Assembly: GCF_009937955.1 (NCBI RefSeq)
Contig: NZ_AP018439.1
Span: 372,001-436,000, forward strand
DNA from: Undibacterium sp. KW1
Lineage (GTDB): Bacteria; Pseudomonadota; Gammaproteobacteria; Burkholderiales; Burkholderiaceae_D
Direction: 5' to 3'
Length of the DNA: 64,000 nt
Shown here: positions 1 through 11,521 of the stretch, in pieces
Position numbering within the stretch: the stretch's first letter is position 1
Layout: each line of letters opens with the position of its first letter
Translations under genes and position numbers: made by a program
Notes under the pieces: generated by a model
Told to the model about the DNA's origin: nothing
The model's database searches: none
What the model saw: only the letters and a program-made list of their open reading frames with translations

Positions 1-3000
1 AAGGAATGTCAATTGCGTGGCCTGACTTATGCTTCGCCTTTGCGTGCAAAAGTCCGCCTGGTCATTCTGGACAAGGAATCACCAACCAAGCCGGTTGTCA
101 AAGAAATGAAAGAACAGGAAGTCTACATGGGCGAATTGCCTTTGATGACGACCACTGGTTCTTTTGTTATCAACGGTACTGAGCGCGTTATCGTGTCCCA
201 GTTGCACCGTTCCCCTGGCGTGTTCTTTGAACATGACCGCGGCAAGACACATTCTTCCGGTAAATTGCTGTTCTCGGCAAGGATTATTCCTTACCGTGGT
301 TCATGGCTGGATTTCGAATTCGATCCTAAAGATATCCTGTTCTTCCGTATTGACCGTCGTCGCAAGATGCCAGTCACTATCCTGCTGCGCGCCATAGGCA
401 TGAGCAATGAACAGATCCTGGCTAACTTCTTTGTCTTCGATAATTTCAACCTGCACAGTGATGGTGCAGAAATGGAATTCGTTGCAGAACGTCTGCGTGG
501 TGAAGTTGCCCGTTTTGACATCAGCGACAAATCCGGCAAAGTCATCGTTGCCAAGGACAAGCGTATCAATGCCAAGCATGTACGTGAAATCGAAGCCGGT
601 GGCATCAAGCACATTTCCGTGCCTGAAGATTACCTGCTGGGTCGCGTCCTGGCCAAGAACATCGTTGATGCAGACACTGGTGAAGTTATCGCCAATGCCA
701 ATGATGAGCTGACCGAAGAATTGCTGGGTCGTTTGCGCGACGCCAAAGTCAATGATATCCAGACTTTGTACACCAATGACCTGGATCAGGGTGCTTACAT
801 TTCCCAGACTCTGCGTGCTGATGATACAGCTGACCAGATGGCTGCCCGCGTTGCCATCTACCGCATGATGCGTCCTGGCGAACCACCAACAGAAGATTCT
901 GTTGAAGCCCTGTTCAATGGCTTGTTCTACAGCGAAGACCGTTACGATCTGTCCGCAGTCGGCCGCATGAAGTTCAACCGCCGTATCGGCCGTGATGAAC
1001 TGACTGGCGCCATGACTTTGTCGAACGAAGACGTATTGGCCGTGATCAAGATTTTGGTTGAGCTGCGCAATGGCCGAGGCGAAGTCGATGATATCGATCA
1101 CTTGGGTAACCGTCGCGTACGTTGCGTTGGTGAATTGGCTGAGAACCAGTTCCGTGCTGGTCTGGTACGTGTTGAACGTGCTGTCAAAGAGCGTCTGGGG
1201 CAGGCTGAAGCCGACAACCTGATGCCGCATGACCTGATCAACTCCAAGCCTATCTCTGCTGCGATCCGTGAGTTCTTCGGTTCTTCACAATTGTCCCAGT
1301 TTATGGATCAGACCAACCCATTGTCAGAAATCACGCACAAACGTCGTATTTCCGCCCTGGGACCTGGTGGTTTGACACGTGAGCGCGCTGGCTTTGAAGT
1401 CCGCGACGTTCATCCAACCCACTATGGCCGCGTCTGCCCGATTGAGACACCAGAGGGACCAAACATTGGTCTGATCAACTCGCTGGCTCTGTATGCGCGT
1501 CTGAACGAATACGGTTTCCTGGAAACACCATACCGTAAAGTGGTTGACAGCAAAATCACGTCCCAGATCGACTACCTGTCTGCGATTGAAGAAGGTCGTT
1601 ACATCATCGCTCAGGCGAATGCGACGATCGACGGCGAAGGCAAACTGATCGATGAACTGGTCTCTGCCCGTGAAGCTGGCGAAACGATCCTGGTATCCCC
1701 AGAGCGTATCCAGTACATGGACGTGGCTACTGGTCAGGTGGTTTCTGTTGCGGCATCCCTGATCCCGTTCCTCGAACACGATGATGCGAACCGTGCGTTG
1801 ATGGGTGCCAACATGCAACGTCAAGCCGTTCCTTGCTTGCGTCCAGAGAAAGCATTCGTTGGTACAGGTATCGAACGTACTGTGGCAGTTGACTCCGGTA
1901 CAACCGTACAGGCACTGCGTGGCGGTAAGGTTGATTACATCGATGCAGGCCGTATCGTTATTCGTGTGAATGATGCTGAAGCACAGGCAGGTGAAGTCGG
2001 TGTGGATATCTACAACCTCATCAAATACACCCGTTCCAACCAGAACACCAATATCAACCAACGTCCTATCGTCAAAGTTGGCGATCTGGTTGCCAAAGGT
2101 GACGTATTGGCCGACGGCGCATCGACAGATCTGGGCGAATTGGCCCTGGGTCAGAACATGCTGGTCGCGTTCATGCCTTGGAATGGTTATAACTTCGAAG
2201 ATTCGATCCTGATCTCTGAAAAAGTTGTGGCTGATGACCGTTATACCTCGATCCATATCGAAGAGTTGTCGGTTGTTGCCCGTGATACCAAACTGGGTGC
2301 GGAAGAAATCACACGTGATATTTCCAATCTGGCAGAAAACCAGCTGGCACGTCTGGATGAATCCGGAATCGTCTACATCGGTGCTGAAGTAACAGCCGGT
2401 GATACCCTGGTCGGTAAAGTGACACCAAAAGGTGAAACTCAACTGACACCAGAAGAAAAACTGCTGCGCGCCATTTTCGGTGAAAAAGCTTCTGACGTTA
2501 AAGATACATCCCTGCGCGTGCCTTCCGGCATGGTAGGTACAGTTATCGACGTACAAGTATTCACCCGCGAAGGCATACAACGCGACAAACGTGCGCAACA
2601 GATTATCGATGATGAATTGAAGCGTTATCGCCTCGATCTGAACGATCAGTTGCGTATTGTTGAAGGCGATGCATTTGAGCGTCTGGAACGTATGCTGGAT
2701 GGCAAGATTGCTGACGGCGGCCCGGCCAAGCTGGCTAAAGGCACCAAGATCACCAGGGAATACCTGGCAAGCGTGGATAAATACCACTGGTTCGACATTC
2801 GCCTGGCATCTGATGAAGCAGCCAATGCACTGGTCGCGATGAAAGATTCCATCGCTGAAAAACGTCATCAGTTCGATCTGGCTTTTGAAGAAAAACGTAC
2901 CAAGCTGACGCAAGGCGATGAATTGCCGCCAGGCGTACAAAAAATGGTCAAGGTTTACCTGGCTGTTAAACGTCGCCTGCAACCTGGTGACAAGATGGCG

Positions 3001-3849
3001 GGTCGTCACGGTAACAAGGGTGTGGTTTCCCGTATCGTGCCTATCGAAGACATGCCTTACATGGCTGACGGTACACCGGCAGACATCGTGTTGAACCCAT
3101 TGGGTGTTCCATCACGTATGAACGTTGGTCAGGTTCTGGAAGTGCATTTGGGCTGGGCAGCTAAAGGCCTGGGCTTGCGCATAGGCGAAATGCTGAAAGC
3201 CAAAGCCAAGGTAGAAGAACTGCGTGAATTCCTGAAGAAGATTTATAACGAATCTGGCAAGAAGGAAGACATCGACAGTTTCTCCGATGCCGAGATCCTG
3301 GAATTGACGAACAACCTGAAAAATGGCGTGCCATTTGCTACACCAGTGTTTGACGGTGCGCATGAAAGCGAAATCCGCCGCATGCTGGATCTGGCCTTCC
3401 CTGACCATATCGCCGCACAACTGGGTATGACACCATCGAAAAACCAGGTCACCCTGTTTGATGGCCGTACCGGTGAAGCGTTCGAGCGTAAAGTCACACT
3501 GGGCTACATGCACGTACTGAAATTGCACCATCTGGTTGATGACAAGATGCACGCACGTTCGACCGGTCCTTACTCTCTGGTCACGCAACAACCTCTGGGC
3601 GGTAAAGCGCAGTTCGGTGGTCAGCGTTTCGGTGAGATGGAAGTCTGGGCACTGGAAGCATACGGCGCGTCTTACGTCTTGCAAGAGATGTTGACAGTCA
3701 AGTCAGATGACGTGAATGGCCGTACCAAAGTGTATGAAAACCTGGTCAAGGGCGATCACGTGATCGACGCCGGCATGCCAGAGTCCTTCAACGTTCTGGT
3801 CAAGGAAATCCGCTCTTTGGGTATCGATATCGATCTCGAACGTAGTTAA
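1..3849 (+). CDS. rpoB: RNA polymerase beta subunit, 5' end missing
   Basis: Beta subunit of DNA-dependent RNA polymerase, the catalytic core enzyme of transcription. The reading frame is open from base 1 and begins at KECQLRG, which in E. coli RpoB lies well inside the protein, so roughly the first 85-90 residues are outside the window. An apparent TTG start at base 13 is not the real start. The rifampicin-binding cluster is present ([19 protein letters not shown], then [12 protein letters not shown]) and looks wild type at the usual resistance positions. The C-terminal clamp region ([20 protein letters not shown]) is intact. rpoC follows 223 bases downstream on the same strand, as expected for the conserved rpoBC operon. 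Identification is certain. Confidence 0.98.
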   Translation, partial: KECQLRGLTYASPLRAKVRLVILDKESPTKPVVKEMKEQEVYMGELPLMTTTGSFVINGTERVIVSQLHRSPGVFFEHDRGKTHSSGKLLFSARIIPYRGSWLDFEFDPKDILFFRIDRRRKMPVTILLRAIGMSNEQILANFFVFDNFNLHSDGAEMEFVAERLRGEVARFDISDKSGKVIVAKDKRINAKHVREIEAGGIKHISVPEDYLLGRVLAKNIVDADTGEVIANANDELTEELLGRLRDAKVNDIQTLYTNDLDQGAYISQTLRADDTADQMAARVAIYRMMRPGEPPTEDSVEALFNGLFYSEDRYDLSAVGRMKFNRRIGRDELTGAMTLSNEDVLAVIKILVELRNGRGEVDDIDHLGNRRVRCVGELAENQFRAGLVRVERAVKERLGQAEADNLMPHDLINSKPISAAIREFFGSSQLSQFMDQTNPLSEITHKRRISALGPGGLTRERAGFEVRDVHPTHYGRVCPIETPEGPNIGLINSLALYARLNEYGFLETPYRKVVDSKITSQIDYLSAIEEGRYIIAQANATIDGEGKLIDELVSAREAGETILVSPERIQYMDVATGQVVSVAASLIPFLEHDDANRALMGANMQRQAVPCLRPEKAFVGTGIERTVAVDSGTTVQALRGGKVDYIDAGRIVIRVNDAEAQAGEVGVDIYNLIKYTRSNQNTNINQRPIVKVGDLVAKGDVLADGASTDLGELALGQNMLVAFMPWNGYNFEDSILISEKVVADDRYTSIHIEELSVVARDTKLGAEEITRDISNLAENQLARLDESGIVYIGAEVTAGDTLVGKVTPKGETQLTPEEKLLRAIFGEKASDVKDTSLRVPSGMVGTVIDVQVFTREGIQRDKRAQQIIDDELKRYRLDLNDQLRIVEGDAFERLERMLDGKIADGGPAKLAKGTKITREYLASVDKYHWFDIRLASDEAANALVAMKDSIAEKRHQFDLAFEEKRTKLTQGDELPPGVQKMVKVYLAVKRRLQPGDKMAGRHGNKGVVSRIVPIEDMPYMADGTPADIVLNPLGVPSRMNVGQVLEVHLGWAAKGLGLRIGEMLKAKAKVEELREFLKKIYNESGKKEDIDSFSDAEILELTNNLKNGVPFATPVFDGAHESEIRRMLDLAFPDHIAAQLGMTPSKNQVTLFDGRTGEAFERKVTLGYMHVLKLHHLVDDKMHARSTGPYSLVTQQPLGGKAQFGGQRFGEMEVWALEAYGASYVLQEMLTVKSDDVNGRTKVYENLVKGDHVIDAGMPESFNVLVKEIRSLGIDIDLERS

Positions 3850-3875
3850 GAAGTTTAGTAATTGTGCAGTAAAGT

Positions 3876-3902
3876 CATCGCCCGGATAACGTCCGGGCGA
3901 TG
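3876..3902 (+). other. Stem-loop in the rpoB-rpoC intergenic region
   Basis: A perfect 11-bp stem (CATCGCCCGGA / TCCGGGCGATG) with a 5-base loop lies 26 bases after the rpoB stop codon. No T-tract follows, so it is not a standard intrinsic terminator. It may be an RNA processing site or a stabilising 3' end for rpoB mRNA. The gap to rpoC (223 bp) is longer than usual for rpoBC. Confidence 0.6.
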
Positions 3903-4072
3903 GCCGTTAAACCTGGCAAGCAGTTTGGAAGTAATGTCGTTCCCGGTATCAGCGGAACCTGTGTCGCAAGACCTGGCTCTCCCGCTCATGCGAACAGGGT
4001 AAAAGCGGCGAAGCTTCTGTTGCAGCACCATTGAGCCAACTAGCGTTTGCGCGCTTCACTGGAGTGATACAC

Positions 4073-7000
4073 ATGAAAGCTCTGCTCGATCTATTCAAGC
4101 AAGTCCAACCTAACGAACAATTCGACGCGATCAAGATTGGTCTGGCGTCTCCTGAAAAAATTCGTTCCTGGTCCTACGGCGAAGTTAAAAAGCCGGAAAC
4201 CATCAACTATCGTACTTTCAAGCCAGAGCGTGATGGCCTGTTTTGCGCCAAGATTTTTGGTCCTATCAAGGATTACGAATGCCTGTGCGGCAAGTACAAA
4301 CGCCTGAAACACCGTGGCGTGATCTGCGAAAAATGTGGCGTTGAAGTGACCCTGGCCAAAGTGCGTCGTGAGCGCATGGGCCATATCGAGCTGGCTTCCC
4401 CAACTGCGCATATCTGGTTCCTGAAATCCCTGCCATCCCGTCTGGGTATGGTATTGGACATGACTTTGCGCGATATCGAACGCGTTCTGTATTTTGAAGC
4501 ATATGTCGTTACCGATCCAGGCATGACACCGCTGAAAAAATGCCAGATCATGTCTGAAGATGATTTCGCTGCCAAGTATGAAGAATACGGCGATGAATTC
4601 ACTGCATTCATGGGTGCTGAAGGTATCCGTGAATTGCTGCGCTCCATCGACATCGACCGTGATGCAGAAACCCTGCGCACAGAGTTGAAAGAATCCAAAT
4701 CTGAAGCCAAGATCAAGAAATACGCAAAACGTCTGAAAGTACTGGAAGCATTCCAGCGCTCAGGCATCAAGCCAGACTGGATGATCATGGAAGTGCTGCC
4801 GGTCCTGCCGCCAGAACTGCGTCCATTGGTCCCGCTGGATGGTGGCCGTTTCGCGACTTCCGATCTGAATGACCTGTATCGCCGCGTTATCAACCGTAAC
4901 AACCGCCTGAAGCGTCTGATGGAATTGCGCGCTCCTGAAATCATCACACGCAATGAAAAGCGTATGTTGCAGGAAGCCGTCGATTCCCTGCTCGATAACG
5001 GCCGTCGCGGTAAGGCAATGACAGGCGCCAACAAGCGTCCTCTGAAATCCCTGGCAGAAATGATCAAGGGTAAGGGCGGTCGTTTCCGTCAAAACTTGCT
5101 GGGTAAGCGCGTCGATTACTCTGGCCGTTCCGTTATCGTGGTTGGTCCACAACTGAAATTGCATCAGTGCGGCTTGCCAAAATTGATGGCGCTGGAACTG
5201 TTCAAACCTTTCATTTTCAATAAACTGGAATTGATGGGTCTGGCAACGACCATCAAGGCAGCGAAAAAACTGGTAGAGATACAAGAACCAGTCGTATGGG
5301 ATATCCTGGAAGAAGTTATCCGCGAACATCCTATCATGCTGAACCGTGCGCCTACGCTGCACCGTCTGGGTATCCAGGCCTTTGAGCCAGTCCTGATTGA
5401 AGGTAAAGCGATCCAGTTGCATCCACTCGTCTGCGCGGCTTTCAATGCCGACTTTGACGGTGACCAAATGGCGGTCCACGTTCCTCTGTCTATCGAAGCA
5501 CAGATGGAAGCACGCACTTTGATGCTGGCATCCAACAATATTCTGTTCCCATCCAATGGTGAACCGTCTATCGTTCCTTCCCAGGATATCGTGTTGGGTC
5601 TGTACTACGCTTCCCGTGAAAAAATCAACGGCAAGGGCGAAGGCATGATGTTCCCTGACGTTTCAGAAGCGATCCGCGCCTGGGACAACAAGGAAGTCGA
5701 ACTGAGCACACGTATCACAGTCCGTATTACTGAATACCCTAAGAACGCTGAAACTGGCGAATTCGTTAAAACCATCAAGCGTTATGAAACGACTGTTGGC
5801 CGTGCGATCTTGTCCGAGATTCTGCCTAAAGGTTTGCCATTCACCGTACTGAACCGTGCGCTGAAGAAAAAAGAAATTTCCAAACTCATCGATACCTCAT
5901 TCCGCAAGTGCGGTCTGCGTGCAACGGTGGTGTTTGCTGATCAATTGATGCAAATGGGTTTCCGCCTGGCGACACGCGCCGGTATCTCCATCTGCATCGA
6001 TGACATGTTGGTTCCACCGCAAAAAGTGACTTTGTTGGCAGCAGCAGAACACGAAGTCAAACAGATCGAACAGCAATATGCTTCCGGTCTGGTGACAGCG
6101 GGCGAGCGCTACAACAAAGTGGTCGATATCTGGGGCAAAACTGGTGATGAAGTCGGCAAGGCCATGATGGAACAACTCAAAGTTGAACCAGTCACACGCC
6201 GCGACGGCTCTGTCGGTACACAAGAATCTTTCAACGCCATTTACATGATGGCCGACTCCGGTGCGCGTGGTTCTGCAGCCCAGATTCGTCAGTTGGCAGG
6301 TATGCGTGGTCTGATGGCGAAACCGGATGGCTCGATTATCGAAACGCCGATCACCGCGAACTTCCGCGAAGGTCTGAACGTTTTGCAGTACTTTATTTCC
6401 ACTCACGGTGCGCGTAAAGGTCTGGCCGATACGGCGTTGAAAACAGCTAACTCCGGTTACCTGACACGCCGTCTGGTTGACGTTACCCAGGATCTGGTCG
6501 TGGTTGAAGATGACTGCGGTACAGCCAATGGTTCGTCCATGAAGGCCATCGTTGAAGGCGGTGAAGTTAACGTGCCTTTGCGCGACCTGATTTTGGGCCG
6601 TGTTTGCGCCAACGACATCGTCAATCCTGAAACACAGGAAACACTGTACGAAGCTGGCACTCTGCTGGATGAAACATCGGTAGAACGCATCGAAGCCCTG
6701 GGCATCGATGAAGTCAAGGTACGTACACCACTGACATGTGACACACGTTACGGTCTGTGCGCAATGTGCTATGGCCGTGACCTGGGTCGTGGTTCTCTGG
6801 TCAATGCTGGTGAAGCAGTTGGTGTTATCGCTGCGCAGTCCATCGGTGAACCAGGTACACAGTTGACGATGCGTACCTTCCACATTGGTGGTGCGGCATC
6901 CCGTGCAGCGATTGCCTCTTCTGTTGAAGCCAAGTCCAACGGTACGATCCGCTTCACAGCGACCATGCGTTATGTCACTAACGGTAAAGGCGACCAGATC

Positions 7001-8305
7001 GTTATTTCCCGTTCTGGCGAAGTGCTGATTACTGATGACCACGGTCGTGAACGTGAACGTCATAAAGTACCTTACGGTGCAACCCTGATCGTTAAAGACG
7101 GTCTGGTCATCAAGGCTGGTACAGCATTGGCAACGTGGGATCCATTGACCCGTCCTATCATTACCGAATACACCGGTACGGTGAAATTCGAAAACGTCGA
7201 AGAAGGCGTGACTGTTGCCAAACAGGTTGATGAAGTGACAGGTCTGTCCACGCTGGTGGCGATCGATGCGAAACGCCGTGGTAGCGCAGCGGGTAAAACT
7301 CTGCGTCCACAAGTCAAGCTGTTGAATGAACAAGGCGAAGAAGTCAAGATCGCTGGTACAGAACACGCAGTAACGATCGGCTTCCAGGTGGGTGCGCTGA
7401 TTACCGTCAAAGACGGTCAGCAAGTACACGTGGGTGAAGTTCTGGCGCGTATCCCGACAGAATCACAAAAAACCCGTGATATTACCGGTGGTCTGCCACG
7501 CGTTGCCGAGTTGTTCGAAGCCCGTTCACCAAAAGATGCCGGTATGCTGGCAGAGGTAACAGGTACGGTTGCGTTTGGTAAAGAAACCAAAGGTAAGCAA
7601 CGTCTGGAAATCACAGACATGGATGGCGAGAAACACGAGTTCCTGATCACCAAGGACAAACAAGTCCTGGTGCATGACGGCCAAGTGGTGAACAAGGGTG
7701 AGATGATTGTTGACGGCCCAGCTGATCCACAAGACATCCTGCGTTTGTTGGGTATCGAAGCGCTGGCACGTTACATCGTTGATGAAGTTCAGGACGTGTA
7801 CCGTTTGCAAGGCGTTAAGATCAATGACAAGCACATTGAAGTGATCGTGCGTCAGATGTTGCGCCGTGTTGTCGTGGTGAATCCAGGCGATGCCAACTAC
7901 ATCGTCGGTGAACAGGTAGAACGTTCTGAATTGCTCGATGAAAACGATCGCGTCATTGCTGCCAACGGTATTCCTGCAACGTATGAAAATATCTTGCTGG
8001 GTATTACCAAGGCATCCTTGTCCACCGATTCCTTCATCTCTGCGGCGTCCTTCCAGGAAACCACACGTGTTCTGACCGAAGCTGCGATCATGGGCAAAAA
8101 AGACGGTCTGCGTGGCTTGAAAGAAAACGTCATCGTTGGTCGATTGATACCTGCTGGTACAGGTCTGGCATTCCACCGAGCCCGCAAGTTGAAAGAAACC
8201 TGGGAAGCAGATGAACGCGTAGCCTTGCTGGAAGCAGAAAAAGCAGCATTTGCGCCGATACCAGAAGTAACAACAACTGATGTGGTGGATGGCGGCGAAG
8301 CATAA
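4073..8305 (+). CDS. rpoC: RNA polymerase beta' subunit
   Basis: Beta' subunit of RNA polymerase, 1410 residues, a normal length. I start it at the ATG at 4073 ([10 protein letters not shown]), which has a GGAG ribosome binding site at 4061 and matches the family N-terminus; an in-frame ATG 14 codons earlier has no such support. Visible motifs are the N-terminal zinc ribbon (CLCGKYK...CEKCGVEV), the catalytic Mg-binding NADFDGDQM, the second zinc site ([15 protein letters not shown]) and the trigger-loop region (MRTFHIGG). It is co-directional with rpoB and is followed by a strong terminator. Confidence 0.98.
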   Translation: MKALLDLFKQVQPNEQFDAIKIGLASPEKIRSWSYGEVKKPETINYRTFKPERDGLFCAKIFGPIKDYECLCGKYKRLKHRGVICEKCGVEVTLAKVRRERMGHIELASPTAHIWFLKSLPSRLGMVLDMTLRDIERVLYFEAYVVTDPGMTPLKKCQIMSEDDFAAKYEEYGDEFTAFMGAEGIRELLRSIDIDRDAETLRTELKESKSEAKIKKYAKRLKVLEAFQRSGIKPDWMIMEVLPVLPPELRPLVPLDGGRFATSDLNDLYRRVINRNNRLKRLMELRAPEIITRNEKRMLQEAVDSLLDNGRRGKAMTGANKRPLKSLAEMIKGKGGRFRQNLLGKRVDYSGRSVIVVGPQLKLHQCGLPKLMALELFKPFIFNKLELMGLATTIKAAKKLVEIQEPVVWDILEEVIREHPIMLNRAPTLHRLGIQAFEPVLIEGKAIQLHPLVCAAFNADFDGDQMAVHVPLSIEAQMEARTLMLASNNILFPSNGEPSIVPSQDIVLGLYYASREKINGKGEGMMFPDVSEAIRAWDNKEVELSTRITVRITEYPKNAETGEFVKTIKRYETTVGRAILSEILPKGLPFTVLNRALKKKEISKLIDTSFRKCGLRATVVFADQLMQMGFRLATRAGISICIDDMLVPPQKVTLLAAAEHEVKQIEQQYASGLVTAGERYNKVVDIWGKTGDEVGKAMMEQLKVEPVTRRDGSVGTQESFNAIYMMADSGARGSAAQIRQLAGMRGLMAKPDGSIIETPITANFREGLNVLQYFISTHGARKGLADTALKTANSGYLTRRLVDVTQDLVVVEDDCGTANGSSMKAIVEGGEVNVPLRDLILGRVCANDIVNPETQETLYEAGTLLDETSVERIEALGIDEVKVRTPLTCDTRYGLCAMCYGRDLGRGSLVNAGEAVGVIAAQSIGEPGTQLTMRTFHIGGAASRAAIASSVEAKSNGTIRFTATMRYVTNGKGDQIVISRSGEVLITDDHGRERERHKVPYGATLIVKDGLVIKAGTALATWDPLTRPIITEYTGTVKFENVEEGVTVAKQVDEVTGLSTLVAIDAKRRGSAAGKTLRPQVKLLNEQGEEVKIAGTEHAVTIGFQVGALITVKDGQQVHVGEVLARIPTESQKTRDITGGLPRVAELFEARSPKDAGMLAEVTGTVAFGKETKGKQRLEITDMDGEKHEFLITKDKQVLVHDGQVVNKGEMIVDGPADPQDILRLLGIEALARYIVDEVQDVYRLQGVKINDKHIEVIVRQMLRRVVVVNPGDANYIVGEQVERSELLDENDRVIAANGIPATYENILLGITKASLSTDSFISAASFQETTRVLTEAAIMGKKDGLRGLKENVIVGRLIPAGTGLAFHRARKLKETWEADERVALLEAEKAAFAPIPEVTTTDVVDGGEA

Positions 8306-8354
8306 GCAATCACCGCAGCAATACAGCACTATCAAGATGTTGATGTAGTAAAGA

Positions 8355-8384
8355 ACGGCACCTGTATAAGGTGCCGTTTTTTTT
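8355..8384 (+). terminator. Intrinsic terminator after rpoC
   Basis: A perfect 9-bp stem ACGGCACCT / AGGTGCCGT with loop GTATA is followed directly by a run of seven T. It closes the rpoBC operon before birA. Confidence 0.93.
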
Positions 8385-8440
8385 GGCCTGAACATTTGTT
8401 CATGCAGCAGTACAATACGGCTGCTAACCATAGACAGATT

Positions 8441-9250
8441 ATGCAAGAGAATAAAAACCTGGAACTCAATGCTGCCGCCATAGAAAAACTCTGTGATGGC
8501 GCAGCCCGCGAAGTTGATATAGAAGTCGTCGCAGAAACCGGCTCCACCAATGCCGACCTGATGGCGCGCCTGTCTGCGGGCGCATCGACACCGGCGCGCC
8601 CGGTGCTGCGGGTAGCTGTGCATCAGACAGCAGGGCGCGGCAGGGCAGGTCGCCCATGGTTGACCGTGCCCGGTGGCATGCTGACTTTTTCCCTCGCCTG
8701 GCATTTGCCGCAAGCGCCATACAATTTGCTGGGCCTGCCGCTGGCGATAGGTGTTGCCCTGGCTGAGTGCCTGAATGCCCTGAACCAGAATGTACAATTG
8801 AAGTGGCCAAATGACCTCTTGCGCGATGGTAAAAAGCTCGCAGGCATCCTGCTCGAATCCGCTGCCGCCAGCGAAGGCGGTACCTGGATAGTTGCAGGCA
8901 TAGGCCTGAACCTGCAAGTATCGGATGAGCTGGAGGCGCAAGTTGGCCGCGCCCTGGCAGACGCGCCCTGGCTGGCGCAGATGGACAGAAACCTGTTACT
9001 CGCGCAATTGCTGAACGCACTTGCCGCAGCATTGCAGCAATTTGGCGAGCAAGGTTTTTCCGCCTTTTTGCCTCGCTGGAATGCCTTGCATGCCTATGCC
9101 GGTCAAACCGTGCATATACTCGATAACGGCCAGGTTTTACATACAGGCAAAGCGCTAGGTGTCGATCTGCATGGCTGTCTGGTATTACAGACTGAACATG
9201 GTCAGGTCAATGTACTGGCAGGTGATGTGTCTTTACGGCCAGTAGCATGA
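8441..9250 (+). CDS. birA: Biotin--[acetyl-CoA-carboxylase] ligase, short form
   Basis: Attaches biotin to the biotin carboxyl carrier protein via biotinyl-AMP. The catalytic signature (GRGRAGRPW, then KWPNDLLRDGKKLAGILLE) and the C-terminal beta-barrel domain are visible. The DNA-binding helix-turn-helix found at the N-terminus of E. coli BirA is absent, so this is a monofunctional ligase, not a repressor. The start is uncertain: in-frame TTG (8396) and ATG (8402) codons lie upstream, but a TACAAT -10-like box sits between them and the ATG at 8441, and homology begins after 8441. coaX follows 44 bases later, the usual betaproteobacterial arrangement. Confidence 0.9.
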   Translation: MQENKNLELNAAAIEKLCDGAAREVDIEVVAETGSTNADLMARLSAGASTPARPVLRVAVHQTAGRGRAGRPWLTVPGGMLTFSLAWHLPQAPYNLLGLPLAIGVALAECLNALNQNVQLKWPNDLLRDGKKLAGILLESAAASEGGTWIVAGIGLNLQVSDELEAQVGRALADAPWLAQMDRNLLLAQLLNALAAALQQFGEQGFSAFLPRWNALHAYAGQTVHILDNGQVLHTGKALGVDLHGCLVLQTEHGQVNVLAGDVSLRPVA

Positions 9251-9294
9251 CAAAAATAGCCAGAAAAGAGTAGCAAGAAAAGAGTGAAACAGAC

Positions 9295-10089
9295 ATGAGT
9301 CAATTATTGATCGATGCAGGCAATACGCGCATCAAATGGGCGCTGGCAGATATCAACACTGTGCCAGCGGGATCGGTCTCAAGACCGGCACCAGCACCAG
9401 TGTGGCAACAGATCGCCTCCGTCAGCCATGCTGAACTGGACACTTTGAAAACCTGCTGGCAAGGCATGCGCTTCACACGCGCCCTGATTTCCAATGTCGC
9501 CGGTGCCAGCATCAAGGAAAAACTCACGGCCTTACTGCAAGAAGTGCAGCCAGGTTTGCCAATAGACTGGTTTGCTTCGCAAGAAGATATCGCCGGTCTG
9601 CATAATGGCTACCGCAATCCGGCGCAACTGGGTTGTGATCGCCTCGCCTCCATGATAGGTGCGCATTACCTGTTCCCGCAGCAAAGCCTGATTGTCGCCA
9701 CTTGTGGAACTGCCACCACAGTCGATGCTGTCACTACAGATGGCGTATTCAAGGGCGGCATGATCTTGCCTGGCCTTAAACTGATGGCAGAATCGCTGGC
9801 ACGCAATACCGCACAATTGCCCCAGGTGGCAGAATCAACAGAGATCGCCAAAGTCTTTGCCGATAATACCGACCAGGCCATCGTCAGTGGCTGCATCAGT
9901 GCTCAGGTCGGTGCGATAGTACGTGCCTTCAATACCCTGGAGCAGCAAGAGAAAAAGACCGTCAATTGCGTGATTTCTGGTGGTGCTGCCCCGTATTTAT
10001 TGCATCATTTGGGCATTCCTTACCAATATGTAGATAATCTGGTCTTGACGGGGCTGTTTGTCGTGGCACAATCAAGCCCGGACCGATAA
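9295..10089 (+). CDS. coaX: Type III pantothenate kinase
   Basis: First step of coenzyme A synthesis, phosphorylation of pantothenate; 264 residues, usual for the family. ASKHA-fold motifs are visible: the N-terminal phosphate loop (LLIDAGNTRIKWAL), GCDRLASMIGA, and the ATCGTATTVDAV and GGMILPGL segments. This family is distinct from E. coli CoaA and is typical of betaproteobacteria, where it commonly sits next to birA as here. Confidence 0.95.
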   Translation: MSQLLIDAGNTRIKWALADINTVPAGSVSRPAPAPVWQQIASVSHAELDTLKTCWQGMRFTRALISNVAGASIKEKLTALLQEVQPGLPIDWFASQEDIAGLHNGYRNPAQLGCDRLASMIGAHYLFPQQSLIVATCGTATTVDAVTTDGVFKGGMILPGLKLMAESLARNTAQLPQVAESTEIAKVFADNTDQAIVSGCISAQVGAIVRAFNTLEQQEKKTVNCVISGGAAPYLLHHLGIPYQYVDNLVLTGLFVVAQSSPDR

Positions 10090-10105
10090 CACTGACACTT
10101 TAACC

Positions 10106-10786
10106 ATGCTGAGATTCTTTTTCTGGAGCCTGCTCGTACTGAATGCCTTCCTGCTGGCATTTAATCTCGGCTATCTGGGACACTGGTCCCTCGATACTCA
10201 TGAGCCCGAGCGCCTGAAAAAACAGCATCACGCCGACCAGTTAAAGCTTCTGACTGCGGCCGAAGCAGTGTCGCCAAGTGAACCGGCATCAGAAAAGAAA
10301 CCCGAAGTCATTGCCTGCCTGGAAGTCGGTAACTTCCAGCAAAGCGACATCCCAAGGATAGAAGAAAAATTAAAGTCCCTGGCAATGGGGGACCGCCAGT
10401 CCCGTATCAATGTCGTTGACGTCGCCACCCACATGGTCTTCATCCCTTCACAGGGTAGTAAAGAGGGCGCAGACAAAAAAGCTGGTGAGCTACGCCGCCT
10501 GGGCATCAATGATTTCTATATCGTGCAAGACCAGAGCAATCTGCGCTGGGGTATTTCGCTGGGCGTGTTCAAGACCGAAGAAGCAGCCAAACTGCATTTG
10601 AATAATCTCAGCAATAAAGGCGTGCGCTCTGCCCGTATAGGCCCGCGCACGGTCAGCACCAATAAATTTGCCTTCCAGTTCAGGGCCATGAGTGCGGAAG
10701 AAAAGAGCAAGTACGATGTCATCAAGGCAGAGTTCCCGGCACAGGAAAACCGCAATTGCCAGACAACGGCGTATAGCAGGAGTTAA
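10106..10786 (+). CDS. SPOR-domain membrane protein
   Basis: 226-residue protein with one N-terminal membrane helix (about residues 4-24, FFFWSLLVLNAFLLAFNLGY) and a C-terminal SPOR-like domain (about residues 65-195). SPOR domains bind denuded septal peptidoglycan, so a cell-division or envelope role is likely. I start it at the ATG at 10106, because the upstream extension overlaps the end of coaX and is not membrane-like. It follows coaX closely and probably shares its transcript. The exact function is not known from the sequence. Confidence 0.8.
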   Translation: MLRFFFWSLLVLNAFLLAFNLGYLGHWSLDTHEPERLKKQHHADQLKLLTAAEAVSPSEPASEKKPEVIACLEVGNFQQSDIPRIEEKLKSLAMGDRQSRINVVDVATHMVFIPSQGSKEGADKKAGELRRLGINDFYIVQDQSNLRWGISLGVFKTEEAAKLHLNNLSNKGVRSARIGPRTVSTNKFAFQFRAMSAEEKSKYDVIKAEFPAQENRNCQTTAYSRS

Positions 10787-10789
10787 GCC

Positions 10790-11050
10790 ATGAGCAATCT
10801 GGAGATGATGACGATACTCTTTGTATGCACGGTATGTGCAATTAACCTCTATGTCAGTTACTGTGTTCTTCGGAGCGATTATTATGGGTCAGCGCAAAAG
10901 GCTTTCCAATTTTTCCTGATTTGGTTGCTACCTTTGTTGGGTAGTTTGTTTTGTTATACGCTAGCTAAACCAGATGTAAGCCATAAAATCAGCTTCAGGG
11001 ACGATGTTCCTGAATATACTGGAGTTGGTTTGCATGGCCTGGATCATTGA
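10790..11050 (+). CDS. Small membrane protein, paralogue A
   Basis: 86 residues with two predicted membrane segments (about 7-27 and 40-58) separated by a short polar loop. It begins 3 bases after the SPOR gene, so it is probably cotranscribed. It shares a pattern with the next gene: N-x-YV-x-Y, a RSD turn, AQK, then an LIWLLP-x-x-G core and CY. I do not recognise a named family, and the function is unknown. Confidence 0.65.
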   Translation: MSNLEMMTILFVCTVCAINLYVSYCVLRSDYYGSAQKAFQFFLIWLLPLLGSLFCYTLAKPDVSHKISFRDDVPEYTGVGLHGLDH

Positions 11051-11087
11051 TGTTTTGTGCAACTGAGTCCTGACTATCGCTTCTTAC

Positions 11088-11381
11088 ATGATGAACGCAC
11101 TCATCATTCTCGCCATAATCATTGTGATTGTCTTGCTGGCAATGAATGTGTATGTGACTTACTTGCTGGCAAGGAGTGATTTTTTTGAGCCTGCTCAAAA
11201 ATATGCGCAATATGCCTTGATCTGGTTGCTCCCGGTTATCGGAGCTATTCTTTGCTATTTGTTTGTACAGCCAAGTTTAGGGCCTCCCAGCGGTCAATAC
11301 ATCAATCGTGAAAATGCCCCTGAGAATGATTTTATGGATTTTTCCCGTTCAAACAAAGATTATTTCAGTGGCCACGACTGA
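11088..11381 (+). CDS. Small membrane protein, paralogue B
   Basis: 97 residues, two predicted membrane segments (about 4-28 and 43-62) and a hydrophilic C-terminal tail. The motifs NVYVTYLLARSD, AQKYAQ and ALIWLLPVIGAILCY align with the preceding gene, so the two are a tandem duplication that has diverged. The function is unknown. The start could be either of the adjacent ATG codons at 11088 and 11091. Confidence 0.65.
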   Translation: MMNALIILAIIIVIVLLAMNVYVTYLLARSDFFEPAQKYAQYALIWLLPVIGAILCYLFVQPSLGPPSGQYINRENAPENDFMDFSRSNKDYFSGHD

Positions 11382-11430
11382 TATTCGCCGGACCTACACT
11401 CGCGGAACAGTCACTGGCTAAAAATATTTT

Positions 11431-11461
11431 CAATCAATTCTCATTGAGTGAGAATTGATTG
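11431..11461. promoter_or_regulatory. Perfect 13-bp palindromic operator upstream of the IclR gene
   Basis: CAATCAATTCTCA (11431-11443) and its exact reverse complement TGAGAATTGATTG (11449-11461) flank a 5-base centre. It ends one base before a -35 box and has no T-tract, so it reads as a dimer binding site, not a terminator. Autoregulation by the adjacent IclR-type protein is the simplest inference. Confidence 0.8.
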
Positions 11462-11489
11462 TTGATGTTTCTCAGTGTGTTGCTAGAAT
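11462..11489 (+). promoter_or_regulatory. Predicted sigma70 promoter of the iclR-hutG-hutF operon
   Basis: TTGATG (11462-11467) and TAGAAT (11484-11489) are separated by 16 bases. Transcription would begin near 11496, about 26 bases before the ATG at 11522. The palindromic operator lies directly upstream. Confidence 0.65.
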
Positions 11490-11521
11490 GAGTCTGATAT
11501 TGTTCTTTTCCCCAAGCCACA

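Noticed and set aside
1324..3009. 561-codon open frame on the minus strand
   Set aside because: It is antisense to rpoB, has no family resemblance, and arises from codon bias. The same applies to the 510-codon frame at 5897-7429 inside rpoC.
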